DNA of 41,429 nt from a virus. The translations under genes and the position numbers were made by a program. Under the pieces are notes generated by a model that searched no databases, was not told the DNA's origin, and was given only the letters and a program-made list of their open reading frames with translations. Every line of letters begins with the position of its first letter. Within the stretch, counting starts at the first letter, position 1. Location of the stretch: the IMG/VR virus record IMGVR_UViG_3300043446_002754, positions 1-41,429 of that record; one strand, given 5' to 3'. Of this stretch, positions 20,860 through 29,233 are shown in pieces.

Positions 20860-21068
20860 CAGTCCCAGATCCTGACCGTCGTGCCGATGCCGGGGTCAGG
20901 CAGATCAGGCAGGCGGATCACCAGCCCCTCGGGCAGGATCGGCATCATGTCGCCCAGGCCCGGGTTGGCGAGCATCACCGCCTCGACCGCCTGGCGGGTG
21001 CGGCCGTAGTACCGCCAGCAGATCTGATCCACCTCGTCGAACTGCTGGGTGATGTAGTTCTGGGCCAT
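20859..21068 (-). CDS. X: Tail protein X (LysM-like)
   Basis: A 69-residue protein matching P2 gpX, a small LysM-fold protein between tube end and hub. The core EVDQICWRYYGRTRQAVEAV followed by LANPGLGDMMPILPEGLVIR is characteristic, with the final strand IRLPDLPDP. It lies between genes U and D as in P2 and relatives, and shares one base with gene D. Small but confident because sequence and order agree. Confidence 0.9.
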   Translation of the reverse strand: MAQNYITQQFDEVDQICWRYYGRTRQAVEAVMLANPGLGDMMPILPEGLVIRLPDLPDPGIGTTVRIWD

Positions 21069-21069
21069 G

Positions 21070-22020
21070 TCAGTTCCCCGCGAGCTGGATGAGTGGCCGC
21101 AGCGCGTCGGTCACCTTCGGATCGACCTTCAGGATCTCGCCCAGGGTGGCGGTGCTCTGCAGCAGGGTGCCGATCGACTGGAGGTTCTGCGGGGTGACGA
21201 TGCCCAGCTGCTGCAGGGCCGGGGCGCCGACGGCGGACGCGGCATCGAGGGCCAGGGCCATGCCGGTCGATCCCTTCCCGTTGACGTAGGACTGCGCGAG
21301 GTTGGCGGCGTTGATGCCGACCTGCGCCCAAGCGCTGTTGAGGTCTGGCGCAATGCCGAATGCACCCATGGTGCCCAGCGCTGCACCCACGTAGTCGCCG
21401 CTCTTGACCTGGCTGGCGATCTTGATGCCCGTCTGCGCGATGCTCGCCAGCTGGCCCAGGTTGAAGCCCTTGCCTGTCGCCGCACTGGTCAGCGTGGAGG
21501 GCAGGCCGGCGAGCGCACCGAAGGCGCTGCCGGGATCGCTGAATGCTCCGGTGAGGCCGGCCGTGAGCGACGTGTTGAGGACTGTGCCGAAGGCGACCGA
21601 GAGCGGGCTGGCGGCGAGGCCCGGGTTGTCCTCGCCGTAGCGGACCAGCTCGACGGTGAAGCCGATCTGACGGGGGCTGCCACCTGCGACGAAGTGGGAC
21701 TGGCCCTCGCGGATGTTGCGGATCGCCCAGCGGCCGAAGATCTTGCCGTTGCCGGCAGTGAGCATCAGCGGCTTGCCGGCTGCCGCCAGGTCCCGAAGGG
21801 TGTCGAGCGAGCCGACGCGACCGGCGAAGCCTGTCTGCGGAAACAGGACACCATCAAGGGTGATCTGCTGGCTGCCGGCACCGATGAACTGCCAGGCAGG
21901 ATCGCGCAGCAGCCGTTGCTGTTCCTCCCATCGGTACTCCGCTCCGCGATCGAGGGTCTGCGGGACACCGTTCGGGAGGTCGAACTGGAAGTCGCCGAGC
22001 TGGAAGAGGGGGCTAGTCAT
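21070..22020 (-). CDS. U: Tail protein U (P2 gpU-like)
   Basis: A 316-residue tail protein. Residues 1-130 match P2 gpU, which sits at the tail end next to the hub: LGDFQFDLPNGVPQTLDRGA, WQFIGAGSQQITLDGVLFPQ, LTAGNGKIFGRWAIRNIREG and FTVELVRYGED. The remaining residues are Ala/Gly-rich helices (ATGKGFNLGQLASIAQTGIK) without a family I recognise, making the protein about twice the usual gpU length. The start overlaps the tape measure stop by eight bases. Confidence 0.88.
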   Translation of the reverse strand: MTSPLFQLGDFQFDLPNGVPQTLDRGAEYRWEEQQRLLRDPAWQFIGAGSQQITLDGVLFPQTGFAGRVGSLDTLRDLAAAGKPLMLTAGNGKIFGRWAIRNIREGQSHFVAGGSPRQIGFTVELVRYGEDNPGLAASPLSVAFGTVLNTSLTAGLTGAFSDPGSAFGALAGLPSTLTSAATGKGFNLGQLASIAQTGIKIASQVKSGDYVGAALGTMGAFGIAPDLNSAWAQVGINAANLAQSYVNGKGSTGMALALDAASAVGAPALQQLGIVTPQNLQSIGTLLQSTATLGEILKVDPKVTDALRPLIQLAGN

Positions 22021-24670
22021 GGAGCAGGGCCCGATAGGTGGACTCCAGCTCCCGCTGGATGTCGGCGAAGGCGAGCTCGACCTGGCGCCGCACTGCCATC
22101 GGATCCGCCGCTGCCGCTCCGCTGATGGTAACGGGGGCGTGGATGTTGACCGTGTGGGAGGCCGCGGCCGGAGCTGCAGCGACGGGAGCAGGAGTGGCCA
22201 GCAAGGCGGCCATGGCGGCGGCCGTGACGGGCTTGGCGACGCGGGGGATGACGGTGCCGTTCATGCCGGGCACGATGAGCTCTGCGCGGCGCTCACCCAC
22301 CAGGTAGGGCAGGCCGGCGCGGATGCGACCACCGCGCGCGCGGAATTGCGGCTGCCGACCAGGGGGCGTGCCAGGCACGGGCCTGGCCGCGGCGGATCTG
22401 CCGGGTGCCGGTGTGGGGGCTGCAGTCGGCATTGCCACGTCGCCGGGGTCTTCGGCGCCGCCGCTGACCATCCCCTTGATCCGGTCCCAGGTGGAGCTGA
22501 TCCAGCCGAACAGTGCGCTGGCCCTGGACTTCAGGCCGTTCAGGATCGCGTTGATCACGGCCTGGCCGACGCTGGCCACCTTGCCAGGGGTCTGCCGGAT
22601 GAAGGCAACGATGCTGTTGAAGACCGTTTGCACGCCGGGGATGATCCGCTGGAAGATGCCGATCACCTGGCCTGGCAGCAATGCCAGGGCGCCGAGCACG
22701 CGAGGCCCCCACGCGCGCACGATCGCCAGCATCTGATCCCAGATCTGCCCGATGGCCGGCACCAGCCGCTGGAAGACGGCGGTGATCAGCGCAGGGATCG
22801 GGAACATGATGGCCAGCACCTTTGGCGCCCAGGCGCGGATGATGCCGAGGCCCGCCTCCCACACCTGCCCGACCCAGGCCGTGAACCGTCCCCATCGCGC
22901 TTGAATGTCGGCCCATGCCTTGGCTCCGGAGGAGTTCACCTCCTCCCAGGCGCGGCCGGCGGCCTTGCTGATCTGCGGCCAGTATTTGACCAGGGCGTAG
23001 ATCGCTGCGCCGATGCCGGCGATCAGGGCAATCCAGGGAAGCAGCGGAAGCATGGCAGTGAACGCCGCGCCGGCGAAGGTGGTGAACCCTGTGACGGCGG
23101 TCGCAACGAAGCCTGTGATGGCTGTGCCGATCGCCGCAAATGCCGGACCGACGACGCCCAGGGCCCCGGCAATGGTCGCACCGAGACTGCTGAACCAGCC
23201 GGCTGCGATGCCGATGTACCCGAGCCATCCGGCGATCGTTGCGCCGATCGTCACGCCGGCCATTGCCGTGCCGATGGTGCCGATCGCGGTGATCACCCCG
23301 GCGATGATCGGCAACGCGATCACCAGGCCCGCCAGCGCGCCGCCGATCAGCACGATGCCGGTCACCAGGCCCTGGTTGTTCTGCGCGAACTCGGCGAACT
23401 TCACCAGCACCGGCCCGATCGCCTTCATGATCGCGTTCAGGCTCGGCAAGATCGCCGCGCCGATGCTCACGCCCAGGGCGTTGATCCCGTTCCTGAAGAT
23501 CTGCGCCTGCGCGGCGCTCGTCCCCATCTGGTTCTGGAACTCCTTCTGCATCGAGCCGGCGAACGCCTGCTTGTTGCGGATGAGGTCGAAGGCCTGTCCG
23601 ATCAGTTTGGTGTTTGTGAGCAGCGGCATGATCGCCGCCTTGCTCTCCTCGCCGAACAGGGCCCCGGCGATGCTGACCTGCTGCTCCTTCGGCAGCTTGG
23701 CCATCTTCTCGAGGACGCTCTTCATCGTCCCTTCCGGGTCGACCTGCATCCCCTTCGCCAGCTCCTGGGAGATGTCCATCGCGGCGCCCTTGGCCGCCTT
23801 CTTCGCCCCCTTCTGGCCACGCTTGATGGCCGCCCCCAGCCCGTCGCCGCCGAACAGGGTCGCCAGCGCATACTGCTGGTTCGTGGTCGCCTGCTCGCCC
23901 TTCGTGAGTGCGTTGAGGAAGTTCTTCAGGCCGGTGGCCGCCACCTCCGTCGGCGTGCCGCTGGCCAGGAACGCCGCGCCCATCCCGGCCACCTGCTCAG
24001 CGGTGAGGCCCGCCGCCTTGCCGATCGCACCGATCCGCCGCGTCACCTCCGTCAGATCCGCCGCGTTGACGGTGCCCTGGAACTTGTCCGACAGGTAGTT
24101 GATCGCATCGCCCAGGTTCTCGACCTGCGGCTGGGTCAGCCCCATCGAGGCCCGCAGCGCCACCATCGCGTCGCCGGCCTGCTCCGCCGTCATCTGGAAT
24201 GCCACCCCCATCCGAGCCGCAGCCCTGGTGAAGGGGATGATCTCGCTCTCCTTGTAGCCCGCAAAGCCCGCGCTCGCGGCGATCTGGCTCAGCTGCGCTG
24301 CGGTGTAGGGGAGCTCGGTCGACAGCTTGATCAGCTGGTTGCCGAACCGCTTGACGCCCGCCTCACCGTCCTTGAAGTCGATGGCCTTGCGGACATCGGC
24401 CATGCTCTTGTCGAACTCCATCGCGGCCTTTACGGACAGGCCGATGGCCCCCGCAAACGCCGTCGCCCCGATCGTGGCCTGCTGCCACAGGGCGTTGTCG
24501 AACATCGACTTGAAGCCCTTGCGGCCGGCGATTGCCGCATCGTTCATCGTCCGGGTGGTGTTCCGCCCGAACGTCGACACCTGCATCTGCGCAGTGCGCA
24601 GCGACTGGCCCAGCGAAGCGGCGATCTTGCCGCCGATCTCGACCGTGATCCTGCTGATGCCGCCGGTCAT
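22013..24670 (-). CDS. Tail tape measure protein
   Basis: An 885-residue tape measure protein that sets tail length and fills the tube. The N-terminal 350 residues match the TP901/P2 T core: GATAFAGAIGLSVKAAMEFD, KSMADVRKAIDF, TELPYTAAQLSQIAASAGFAG, then LTAEQVAGMGAAFLASGT. A long hydrophobic region (about 420-570, e.g. IAGVITAIGTIGTAMAGVTI) is usual and may cross the host membrane. The C-terminus is helical with a Pro-rich linker. If it obeys the usual scaling the tail is about 130 nm; this is a rule of thumb. Confidence 0.93.
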   Translation of the reverse strand: MTGGISRITVEIGGKIAASLGQSLRTAQMQVSTFGRNTTRTMNDAAIAGRKGFKSMFDNALWQQATIGATAFAGAIGLSVKAAMEFDKSMADVRKAIDFKDGEAGVKRFGNQLIKLSTELPYTAAQLSQIAASAGFAGYKESEIIPFTRAAARMGVAFQMTAEQAGDAMVALRASMGLTQPQVENLGDAINYLSDKFQGTVNAADLTEVTRRIGAIGKAAGLTAEQVAGMGAAFLASGTPTEVAATGLKNFLNALTKGEQATTNQQYALATLFGGDGLGAAIKRGQKGAKKAAKGAAMDISQELAKGMQVDPEGTMKSVLEKMAKLPKEQQVSIAGALFGEESKAAIMPLLTNTKLIGQAFDLIRNKQAFAGSMQKEFQNQMGTSAAQAQIFRNGINALGVSIGAAILPSLNAIMKAIGPVLVKFAEFAQNNQGLVTGIVLIGGALAGLVIALPIIAGVITAIGTIGTAMAGVTIGATIAGWLGYIGIAAGWFSSLGATIAGALGVVGPAFAAIGTAITGFVATAVTGFTTFAGAAFTAMLPLLPWIALIAGIGAAIYALVKYWPQISKAAGRAWEEVNSSGAKAWADIQARWGRFTAWVGQVWEAGLGIIRAWAPKVLAIMFPIPALITAVFQRLVPAIGQIWDQMLAIVRAWGPRVLGALALLPGQVIGIFQRIIPGVQTVFNSIVAFIRQTPGKVASVGQAVINAILNGLKSRASALFGWISSTWDRIKGMVSGGAEDPGDVAMPTAAPTPAPGRSAAARPVPGTPPGRQPQFRARGGRIRAGLPYLVGERRAELIVPGMNGTVIPRVAKPVTAAAMAALLATPAPVAAAPAAASHTVNIHAPVTISGAAAADPMAVRRQVELAFADIQRELESTYRALLHD

Positions 24671-24843
24671 TGGGTCAACTGCTGCGCCTGCTGAGCCATG
24701 TCATTCTCCAGCACCTGGGAGTGCTCCAGCCAGGACCAGAACTCGTCGCTGTCCAGGCCGAGGATCTCGGCCAGGCCCCAGCCGGTCCGCTTCGAGAGGA
24801 TCAGCACCCCCCGGCGCAGGTCGGCCTCTAGGGCCTGGCCCCC
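24667..24843 (-). CDS. -1 frameshift extension of tail chaperone (gpE+E'-like)
   Basis: This frame lacks its own good start but continues the upstream chaperone gene in the -1 frame. It encodes about 57 residues, ending with RTGWGLAEILGLDSDEFWSW and a Gln-rich tail, with its stop overlapping the tape measure ATG. The probable slip site is AAG GGG GCC, a run of five G at 24839-24843. The P-site GGG can re-pair perfectly after slipping back one base. The fusion product would be the long tail assembly chaperone, as in P2 E+E' and lambda G-GT. A downstream structure was not established. Confidence 0.75.
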   Translation of the reverse strand, partial: GGQALEADLRRGVLILSKRTGWGLAEILGLDSDEFWSWLEHSQVLENDMAQQAQQLTQ

Positions 24844-25091
24844 TTGAAATCCTGGAACTGCGCCTCGAGCTTGCCAAAGTCGCTCGAATCGAGCTCCATC
24901 AGATCCTCAGGCGTCACCTCGCAGAGGTTGGCCAGGAGCTGCAGGGTCTTGTCCGCATCGTCGCCGCTGTGCTTCGTGAAGGCCACCTCGTCACGCACCT
25001 TGGGGCGGCGCATGATCAGGTGCTTCACCTGGACCCCGCTGATCTCAACGGGGAAGTCCAGCTCGATCTTGGCGGTCGCTCTCTTGTTCAT
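24828..25091 (-). CDS. Tail assembly chaperone (gpE-like, short form)
   Basis: An 87-residue protein located between tube and tape measure, where P2-type phages place the chaperone that coats the tape measure protein. It has a beta-rich N-terminus (ATAKIELDFPVEISGVQVKH, LIMRRPKVRDEVAF) and an acidic helical C-terminus (LLANLCEVTPEDLMELDSSD) ending FQDFKGARP. Its stop overlaps a -1 frame that continues to the tape measure start. Assignment rests on order, length, sequence style and the frameshift. Confidence 0.85.
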   Translation of the reverse strand: MNKRATAKIELDFPVEISGVQVKHLIMRRPKVRDEVAFTKHSGDDADKTLQLLANLCEVTPEDLMELDSSDFGKLEAQFQDFKGARP

Positions 25092-25096
25092 TCAGA

Positions 25097-25606
25097 TCAG
25101 ACTCCGATTGCGGTGCGGATCGATTCCAGCTGGTCGACGCCGTTGATCCGGCGAATCATGTTCACCACGTCGATCTCGTGCACGACGCGGCCGCCGACGG
25201 TCACCTTCAGGTAGCGAAGGGCTGCGCTGAACTTGGAGGACGTCTGGTCGCCAGACTTCCAGTCGCCGGAATCGTGCTCCTTGATCACGCCAGTCATGTT
25301 GACGATCATCGCCACGGCGGCCTCACCATCACGGCGCAGAGCGCCGCGAGCGGTGAGCTGGGTGGCGGCACCATCGGCAAGGCCGTAGAGGCTGAGGATG
25401 TTCGGGTCGTACTCGAACAGCTCGAAGCTGGCCTCCAGCTTCTCCATGCCGAGGTCGATCTCGGCGGGGACATCCATCCCACCGCCGCGATACTCCTCCA
25501 TCTTGGTGGTGAGCTTCGGGAGGGTGAGGGTGGAGACGCTGCCGGCGAGGCCGCGGCCATCGACGAACAGGCTGAAGTTCTTCAGTACGCGGGGAATCTG
25601 GGCCAT
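25097..25606 (-). CDS. FII: Major tail tube protein (FII)
   Basis: A 169-residue tail tube protein stacking in hexamers to form the inner tube. It matches P2 FII: MAQIPRVLKNFSLFVDGRGL at the start, LTLPKLTTKMEEYRGGGMDV, the strand LEASFELFEYDPNILSLYGL and a C-terminal part with LKVTVGGRVVHEIDVVNMIR. Position after the sheath gene and length both agree with the family. No deviation noticed. Confidence 0.95.
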   Translation of the reverse strand: MAQIPRVLKNFSLFVDGRGLAGSVSTLTLPKLTTKMEEYRGGGMDVPAEIDLGMEKLEASFELFEYDPNILSLYGLADGAATQLTARGALRRDGEAAVAMIVNMTGVIKEHDSGDWKSGDQTSSKFSAALRYLKVTVGGRVVHEIDVVNMIRRINGVDQLESIRTAIGV

Positions 25607-25641
25607 GGGTCAGTCCTGCGGTGTGGGCGGTTGAATGACGA

Positions 25642-27060
25642 TCAGCGGAAGAGGTCGACGACGTAGGAGTTGACGAGGTGCGACCGGAAGGTCACACGCT
25701 CCGCCGGATAGGGCGGAGTGAATTCGAAGTCGAAGAAGACCTGACCGTTGGCGATGGTGGTCGGGCTGTTCAGCTCAGGATCCACCCAGACGTCACCGCC
25801 GAGGATGGCGCCACGGGCCTTGAGGTCGCGCAGGTAGCTGCGGACCGACTCCTGCACCTCCTCCAGGTAGGTAGCGGTGATGCAGCGGTCGACGGCCCAG
25901 AGGTGGCCACGGAGGATCGACTCGTTGATCATGTCGGCCGTGCGCCGCACCGACAGGAAGCAGTATTTCGGATCGCTGGCCAGGGTGCGGTTGCCCCACA
26001 GGCGGAAGCCCTGCTCGCGGACGATCGTCGCGATCTTCAGCTCGTTCAGCAGGTTGGCCCGGCTGGTGTAATCGCCCAGCGTGAAATCGATGGCGCGGGC
26101 GGTGCCCTCGATGCCGTTGATCTCGTTGTTCGAGGGGGACCACCAGAAGCCGCGCTCGTTGTCGATCTTGTTGATCAGACCGGCGACGGCTGGCGAGGCG
26201 GGGATGCTCTCGCCATCGCGGAGGACCCAGGGATCGACCACGTAGATACGATCGGAGCCAAAGTCGTCGGCGATCTGAATCACGGCCGCGTCGGTGGTGC
26301 TCGGGCCGTCGGCGATGATCACCGCGCGGAGGCGCTGCGCGATGCCGAGCATCTCGGCCAGCACCTCGGAGCGGACCACACCGCGGTTGACGGTGCCGGC
26401 AGTCGCCTGGGTGCCGCCGGAGGGGGGAGCACCGATCGTGACGGTCGGGCTGGTGGAGTAGCCGGAGCCAGGGTTCGTGATCGTGATGGAGACGACCTTG
26501 CCGGCAGTGTCGCCGGTGCCGAGCACCGCGATGGCAGTTGCCTGCTTGCCGGTGCCGCCGGGGGCCGCGATGGTGACAGCCGGGGCGGTGGTGTAGCCGG
26601 CGCCCTGGTTCTGAACGGCGATGCTCAGGATGCCGTTGGTGCTGCGCTGATGCGTGAAGCCAGGGGCGATCAGCACGCGGGGGGCAAAGCCCACCTCATT
26701 CTCGGCGGCCAGGAAGGCGTGGACCCCCTCGTAGGCGCCGGTGGTGTTGTTGATCCCGCCGCGGACGTTGTTGATGGTGGCGGCCTCGTTGACGCCCTGC
26801 GTCACCCGGACGACAACGACGACTGCGCCGGCCTGGTCATAGATCAGGTCCAGGGCGGAGTAGAGGGTGCCAGTTTCACCGAGGCCCACCATCTCCGACC
26901 GCCGGGTCAGCATGACCGGGGTGTTGAGCGGGAACTTCTCAGCATCGGCATCAGGCGCCGTACCGACGAGGCCGATCACGGAGGATCGGATGGTCTGAAT
27001 CGGCCGAGCCCCAGTGTCGATCTGGAGGACCTCTACGCCGTGCAGAAAGGTCGTTGTCAT
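25642..27060 (-). CDS. FI: Contractile tail sheath protein (FI)
   Basis: A 472-residue sheath protein, which makes this a myovirus. The N-terminal FLHGVEVLQIDTGARPIQTI and SSVIGLVGTAPDADAEKFPL are typical of P2 FI and relatives. The C-terminal domain includes GFRLWGNRTLASDPKYCFLS and VRRTADMINESILRG, plus the closing DFEFTPPYPAERVTF. A middle insertion near 145-230 contains two copies of a Gly/Pro-rich repeat (GAGYTTAPAVTIAAPGGTGK; GSGYSTSPTVTIGAPPSGGT), probably a surface domain on the sheath. Confidence 0.95.
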   Translation of the reverse strand: MTTTFLHGVEVLQIDTGARPIQTIRSSVIGLVGTAPDADAEKFPLNTPVMLTRRSEMVGLGETGTLYSALDLIYDQAGAVVVVVRVTQGVNEAATINNVRGGINNTTGAYEGVHAFLAAENEVGFAPRVLIAPGFTHQRSTNGILSIAVQNQGAGYTTAPAVTIAAPGGTGKQATAIAVLGTGDTAGKVVSITITNPGSGYSTSPTVTIGAPPSGGTQATAGTVNRGVVRSEVLAEMLGIAQRLRAVIIADGPSTTDAAVIQIADDFGSDRIYVVDPWVLRDGESIPASPAVAGLINKIDNERGFWWSPSNNEINGIEGTARAIDFTLGDYTSRANLLNELKIATIVREQGFRLWGNRTLASDPKYCFLSVRRTADMINESILRGHLWAVDRCITATYLEEVQESVRSYLRDLKARGAILGGDVWVDPELNSPTTIANGQVFFDFEFTPPYPAERVTFRSHLVNSYVVDLFR

Positions 27061-27112
27061 AGGTGGAGAGTCCTCCTGTCCGGTTGATTCTAGGACTGTC
27101 GATCAGGCCGCC

Positions 27113-28069
27113 TCAGGGCGTGAAGGTGCCAGAGGCAGTGAAGGTGTGGATGGTGTAGGAGACGCCGCCGATCGTGGCAGTGCTCACGGTGCCGCCGCTC
27201 CCGACCTGCGGGCCGGGGTAGCGGATGATCACCTGGCCAGCGGAGCCAGCGCCGCCAGCAACGCCAGTCGTAATGCTGGCTTTTGCGCCGCCGCCGCCTG
27301 AGCCGCGGTTGGCCGTAGCAGCACCTCCGGGGTTTTGAGCGGTTCCAGCTGTTCCGCCGACGCCATTGCCGCCGCTCCCAGCGGTGTTGCTGCCAGCGCC
27401 GCCGCCGCCGGCCGCGACCCAGGTCGTCACTCCGCCGATGAACTGCGACAGATCGTAGCCGGTGCCACCGCTGCCACCAGTGCCAGTGGTTGAGCTGCCG
27501 TTGCCGCCCGCGCTGCCATAGCCGCCGCCGCCGCCGGCACCAGAGTTGGTGCTGCCGTTGCTGGCCGAACTGCCGCCATTGTTCCCGGCTGATCCCGTGC
27601 CGCCACCTGCAGCACCGGCATTTTCGCTCGCCGAAGCACCGCCGCCGGAGGCCCCATCAGAGCCGGCGATTGCCGTTCCAGATGACACCCAAGCGCCGCC
27701 GCCGCCACCAGCGACCGTGAAGCCGAATGCGCTGGAGCTGCCGCCTGATCCTCCGCCGACGCCGTTGGCGCCGCCGCTGCCGCCAGTTCCGACCGTGATT
27801 GTGGCGCCAATGCCAGCGAGCACCGAGGCCGACCCGATGAGAATGCCACCGCCGCCGCCGCCGCCGCTGACTCTCCTGGTGCTGCCGGAATTCGCACCAC
27901 CACCGCCGCCGCCGCCGCCAAGCAGCAACACCTCGATGGAATAGAGCGCGGGCCAGGCGTCCTTTGCCTTCGCGTCGGACACCTCATCCATCCGCCAGAT
28001 ACCGGACGTCGTGCCGGTCTTGGTCGGGGTGTTCTGAATCCCGATCAATCCGCCCTGCTGCCTGCTCAT
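27113..28069 (-). CDS. Gly-rich tail adhesin / fibre protein
   Basis: A 318-residue protein. The N-terminus (SRQQGGLIGIQNTPTKTGTT, SGIWRMDEVSDAKAKDAWP) is an attachment segment found in many fibre-tip proteins. Residues from about 60 are a Gly-rich region with runs such as LLGGGGGGGG and repeats of GGGGG...GSA. The last part (VIIRYPGPQVGSGGTVSTAT, YTIHTFTASGTFTP) is a terminal beta domain seen in Gly-rich phage adhesins. It probably forms polyglycine-type helices and binds the cell surface. The ATG at 28069 overlaps the upstream stop by ATGA. Confidence 0.75.
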   Translation of the reverse strand: MSRQQGGLIGIQNTPTKTGTTSGIWRMDEVSDAKAKDAWPALYSIEVLLLGGGGGGGGANSGSTRRVSGGGGGGGILIGSASVLAGIGATITVGTGGSGGANGVGGGSGGSSSAFGFTVAGGGGGAWVSSGTAIAGSDGASGGGASASENAGAAGGGTGSAGNNGGSSASNGSTNSGAGGGGGYGSAGGNGSSTTGTGGSGGTGYDLSQFIGGVTTWVAAGGGGAGSNTAGSGGNGVGGTAGTAQNPGGAATANRGSGGGGAKASITTGVAGGAGSAGQVIIRYPGPQVGSGGTVSTATIGGVSYTIHTFTASGTFTP

Positions 28070-28431
28070 GCGATTTCGTCGTGGCTCAGGATCCACTCAA
28101 GATCGCCGTTCGCGCTGGCCAAGCCACTGATCTTGTCGCCCTCCTGGAGGCTGATCAGCGTGTCCTTCGCGATCACGACGAGCGTTGACTTTGCCGGCAC
28201 GGTGACGACGTTCGCCAGACTGCGGGTCGTGCCGCGGCTGGCGTTGAAATAAGTGATCGTCACGTTGCAGGCATTCACTCCATCGATGTTCGAGACATAG
28301 AGAGAGTTCACCCGCAGCACCTTGTTCGAGCCTGCTGCGTTGGTGAGCAGATCAGCCGATGATGTGGTGAGTGCGCCGGAATCGGTCTTGCCGTAGATGG
28401 CAGTCGTCGCGACGATGTTTGGTGCGGCCAT
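28066..28431 (-). CDS. Virion structural protein, cyanophage-like
   Basis: A 121-residue, mostly beta protein. The pattern APNIVATTAIYGKTDSGALT, then LLTNAAGSNKVLRVNSLYVS and NIDGVNACNVTITYF, closely recalls small virion proteins of marine cyanophages. It probably forms a beta-sandwich in or near the tail fibres. Exact role unknown. It is coupled to the Gly-rich adhesin gene, so the two may assemble together. Confidence 0.6.
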   Translation of the reverse strand: MAAPNIVATTAIYGKTDSGALTTSSADLLTNAAGSNKVLRVNSLYVSNIDGVNACNVTITYFNASRGTTRSLANVVTVPAKSTLVVIAKDTLISLQEGDKISGLASANGDLEWILSHDEIA

Positions 28432-28434
28432 GGC

Positions 28435-29232
28435 TTATCCGAAGATCAGGGAGAAGGCGACGGCCGCGCTGGTTGCGGCTGGCTTGACCTGGGCCATCAC
28501 CAGCGGGGGGACTGCTGCGGCGATCGCCTGATTGGTGCGTAGCGGACTCATCAGCTTGGTGGAGCTGCTGCCGGCCTCCGCCTCCGCCTGCGTGGCAAGA
28601 AGGGAAGCGATCGCCTGACCAGTGCGGATCGGGCTCATCACCCTGTCGGCTGCAGCCCTCGCCTCGGCCTCTGCCTGCGTGGCCCAGTCCGGGGCGATGG
28701 TGCGGTTCGCGCTCAGGTCGCCGCCGCCGGTCAGGCCTGCGCCGGTGAAGATCGTCCTGGCGCTCTGCACGAACGACTGCAGGATCACCCAGGCGGTAGT
28801 CGCCAGGCGAGTGCTGTCGTCTGAGGTGCTGGGTGTCGGGGCGGTCGGCGTGCCAGTGAATGCCGGGCTGGCCAGCGGCGCTCTGCTGCTGTCGGTCGGG
28901 TGTTGGTGATCGGCGCGCGCCAGCCTGGTGCTGGTGCCCACGGAAGCCGCGCCATCCATCTCGGGAACGGCACCGCTCAGCATCCCCAGCAGATACGCCG
29001 CGGTGATGATCTGCTGCGTGTCGCTGTCCAGTGCCGGCGTGGGGGCCGTGGGTGTCCCGCTGAAGCCTGGGCTGGCCAAGGGCGCCCTGAGCAGCACGGA
29101 TGCTGCCAAGGACGCCACGTCGCCATCGATCGCATCCAGTGCAGCTCGCAGCCGCACCACGTCCTCGCTCAGCAGGTTCGCCGCTGCCGGCTTCTGGTAG
29201 TTCCGGGAGGCTGTCCTGTCGTCAACCGGCAT
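28435..29232 (-). CDS. Tail fibre protein
   Basis: A 265-residue fibre protein made of phage fibre repeats: LASPGFSGTPTAPTPALDSD and LASPAFTGTPTAPTPSTSDD occur 65-70 residues apart, each preceding TQQIITAAYLL or TRLATTAWVIL. Another pair, ATQAEAEARAAADRVMSPIR and ATQAEAEAGSSSTKLMSPLR, follows. DHQHP is a metal-binding-like word frequent in fibres. The C-terminus is an Ala-rich beta strand. It likely connects the baseplate to the distal adhesin encoded downstream. Confidence 0.8.
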   Translation of the reverse strand: MPVDDRTASRNYQKPAAANLLSEDVVRLRAALDAIDGDVASLAASVLLRAPLASPGFSGTPTAPTPALDSDTQQIITAAYLLGMLSGAVPEMDGAASVGTSTRLARADHQHPTDSSRAPLASPAFTGTPTAPTPSTSDDSTRLATTAWVILQSFVQSARTIFTGAGLTGGGDLSANRTIAPDWATQAEAEARAAADRVMSPIRTGQAIASLLATQAEAEAGSSSTKLMSPLRTNQAIAAAVPPLVMAQVKPAATSAAVAFSLIFG

Positions 29233-29233
29233 G

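Noticed and set aside
21713-24694. 993-codon open frame on the plus strand
   Set aside because: It is antisense to the tape measure gene, and the translation is Arg/Gly/Asp/His-rich low-complexity sequence. The minus-strand tape measure protein is clearly the real product.
25678-27087. 469-codon open frame on the plus strand
   Set aside because: It is antisense to the sheath gene and has no recognisable domain.
27490-27944. Pro-rich plus-strand frames
   Set aside because: These are the complement of the Gly codons in the Gly-rich adhesin gene and carry no independent coding signal.
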